In this document: piece after piece, positions 4,968 to 5,354 of the stretch
How the letters are laid out: the number at the start of each line of letters is the position of its first letter
Numbering within the stretch: position 1 is the stretch's first letter
DNA from: an uncultured Bacilli bacterium
GTDB lineage: Bacteria; Bacillota_I; Bacilli_A; RF39; UBA660
DNA: 5,354 nucleotides
Reading direction: 5' to 3'
NCBI GenBank assembly: GCA_934130215.1
Contig: CAKOXR010000056.1
Span: 1-5,354, forward strand
Notes under the pieces: generated by a model
Told to the model about the DNA's origin: nothing
The model's database searches: none
The model's input: only the letters and a program-made list of their open reading frames with translations
Position numbers and translations under genes: made by a program

Positions 4968-5354
4968 ATGGAAACACCTACTAAAAAGCAAGCTGAGGTA
5001 CTTGACTATATAAAAAAATTTATCGTTCAGTTTGGATATCCACCATCAATAAGAGAAATTGGTAAAGGTCTTAACTTGAGTTCATCAGCCACTGTTTTTG
5101 TTCATTTAAAAAATTTAGAAGAAAAAGGTTTAATTAAAACAACAAACAATAAATTTAGAACAATTGAATTACTAGTTGACAACGAATATGCTAATGAGGA
5201 TGAGGATGTGATAAAGGTTCCTTTACTCGGTAAAGTAACTTGTGGCTCTCCAATTGAAGCAATAGAAAAACCCGATACATTCTTTGAACTTCCGGCATCG
5301 CTTGTTCCAAATAAAAGTACTGTTTTTACTCTTGAAACAAGTGGTGAATCAATG
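4968..5354 (+). CDS. lexA: LexA repressor, N-terminal 129 residues (gene continues off the right edge)
   Basis: LexA represses SOS genes and inactivates itself by RecA-stimulated self-cleavage. The visible part holds the winged helix-turn-helix DNA-binding domain (about 1-66), opening KKQAEVLDYIKKF with the family's GYPPSIREI (23-31) and recognition region SSATVFVHLKNLEEKGLI. An acidic linker follows (about 71-80), then the start of the S24 peptidase domain. The cleavage-site region reads VPLLGKVTCGSPIEA (84-98), so the scissile bond would be Cys92-Gly93, where B. subtilis has Ala-Gly. The window ends on SGESM, where Ser128 is the catalytic serine; the catalytic lysine would lie beyond the edge. 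The ATG at 4968-4970 follows AAGGAG with seven bases between. It is divergent from a small membrane ORF, as lexA is from yneA in Bacillus. Confidence 0.96.
   Translation, partial: METPTKKQAEVLDYIKKFIVQFGYPPSIREIGKGLNLSSSATVFVHLKNLEEKGLIKTTNNKFRTIELLVDNEYANEDEDVIKVPLLGKVTCGSPIEAIEKPDTFFELPASLVPNKSTVFTLETSGESM

Larger units (their letters stand above)
4849..4968. repeat. 13-bp inverted copies of the two translation-initiation regions
   Basis: The 13 bases AGGAGTGATAAAA directly precede the start of lexA (4956-4968, its last A being the A of ATG). The exact reverse complement occupies 4849-4861, directly before the GTG of the divergent small ORF. The Shine-Dalgarno explains about half of the identity. 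The shared TGATAAAA is not required by it. Confidence 0.6.

Overview
The window is a very AT-rich stretch of a low-GC Gram-positive genome (Bacilli or a close relative). Three things support this: the AT-biased codons, the AGGAGG-type ribosome binding sites, and a gene neighbourhood that parallels the Bacillus lexA - yneA - tkt - sirA(yneE) - yneF - parE region. Tryptophan is encoded by TGG, one gene ends in TGA, and no gene has an internal TGA. The standard bacterial code therefore applies, not the Mycoplasma code. All genes are on the minus strand except lexA, which is transcribed rightward off the right edge.

Right end (4699-5354): the N-terminal part of lexA and, divergent from it, a 49-residue one-helix membrane ORF that starts with GTG. 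They share a 119-base intergenic region with back-to-back promoters. A LexA-type box lies inside the spacer of the small ORF's promoter, and a weaker box overlaps the -35 of lexA. By position and architecture the small ORF is a candidate SOS cell-division inhibitor, an analogue of YneA or SosA.

Centre (1817-4631): a two-gene unit with overlapping ends. It encodes a UgtP/MGDG-synthase-like GT28 glycosyltransferase and a 559-residue protein that aligns with transketolase along its length. The latter sits where Bacillus has tkt but has lost essentially every catalytic and thiamine-diphosphate-binding residue. It looks like a conserved transketolase pseudoenzyme. A hairpin terminator overlaps its stop codon.

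Left (1-1769): a SirA/YneE-like protein (in Bacillus a DnaA inhibitor), the small membrane protein YneF, an unrecognised 107-residue single-helix membrane protein, and the N-terminal 214 codons of parE (topoisomerase IV subunit B), which runs off the left edge. Plausible promoters precede most of these genes, so they are probably several short units and not one operon.

Taken together, the window groups DNA-damage response, division control, replication-initiation control and chromosome decatenation around a glycolipid synthase and a transketolase-derived protein of unknown role. The functional link between them is inference. No RNA genes, mobile elements or CRISPR arrays were seen, and no gene-free stretch exceeds 300 bases.
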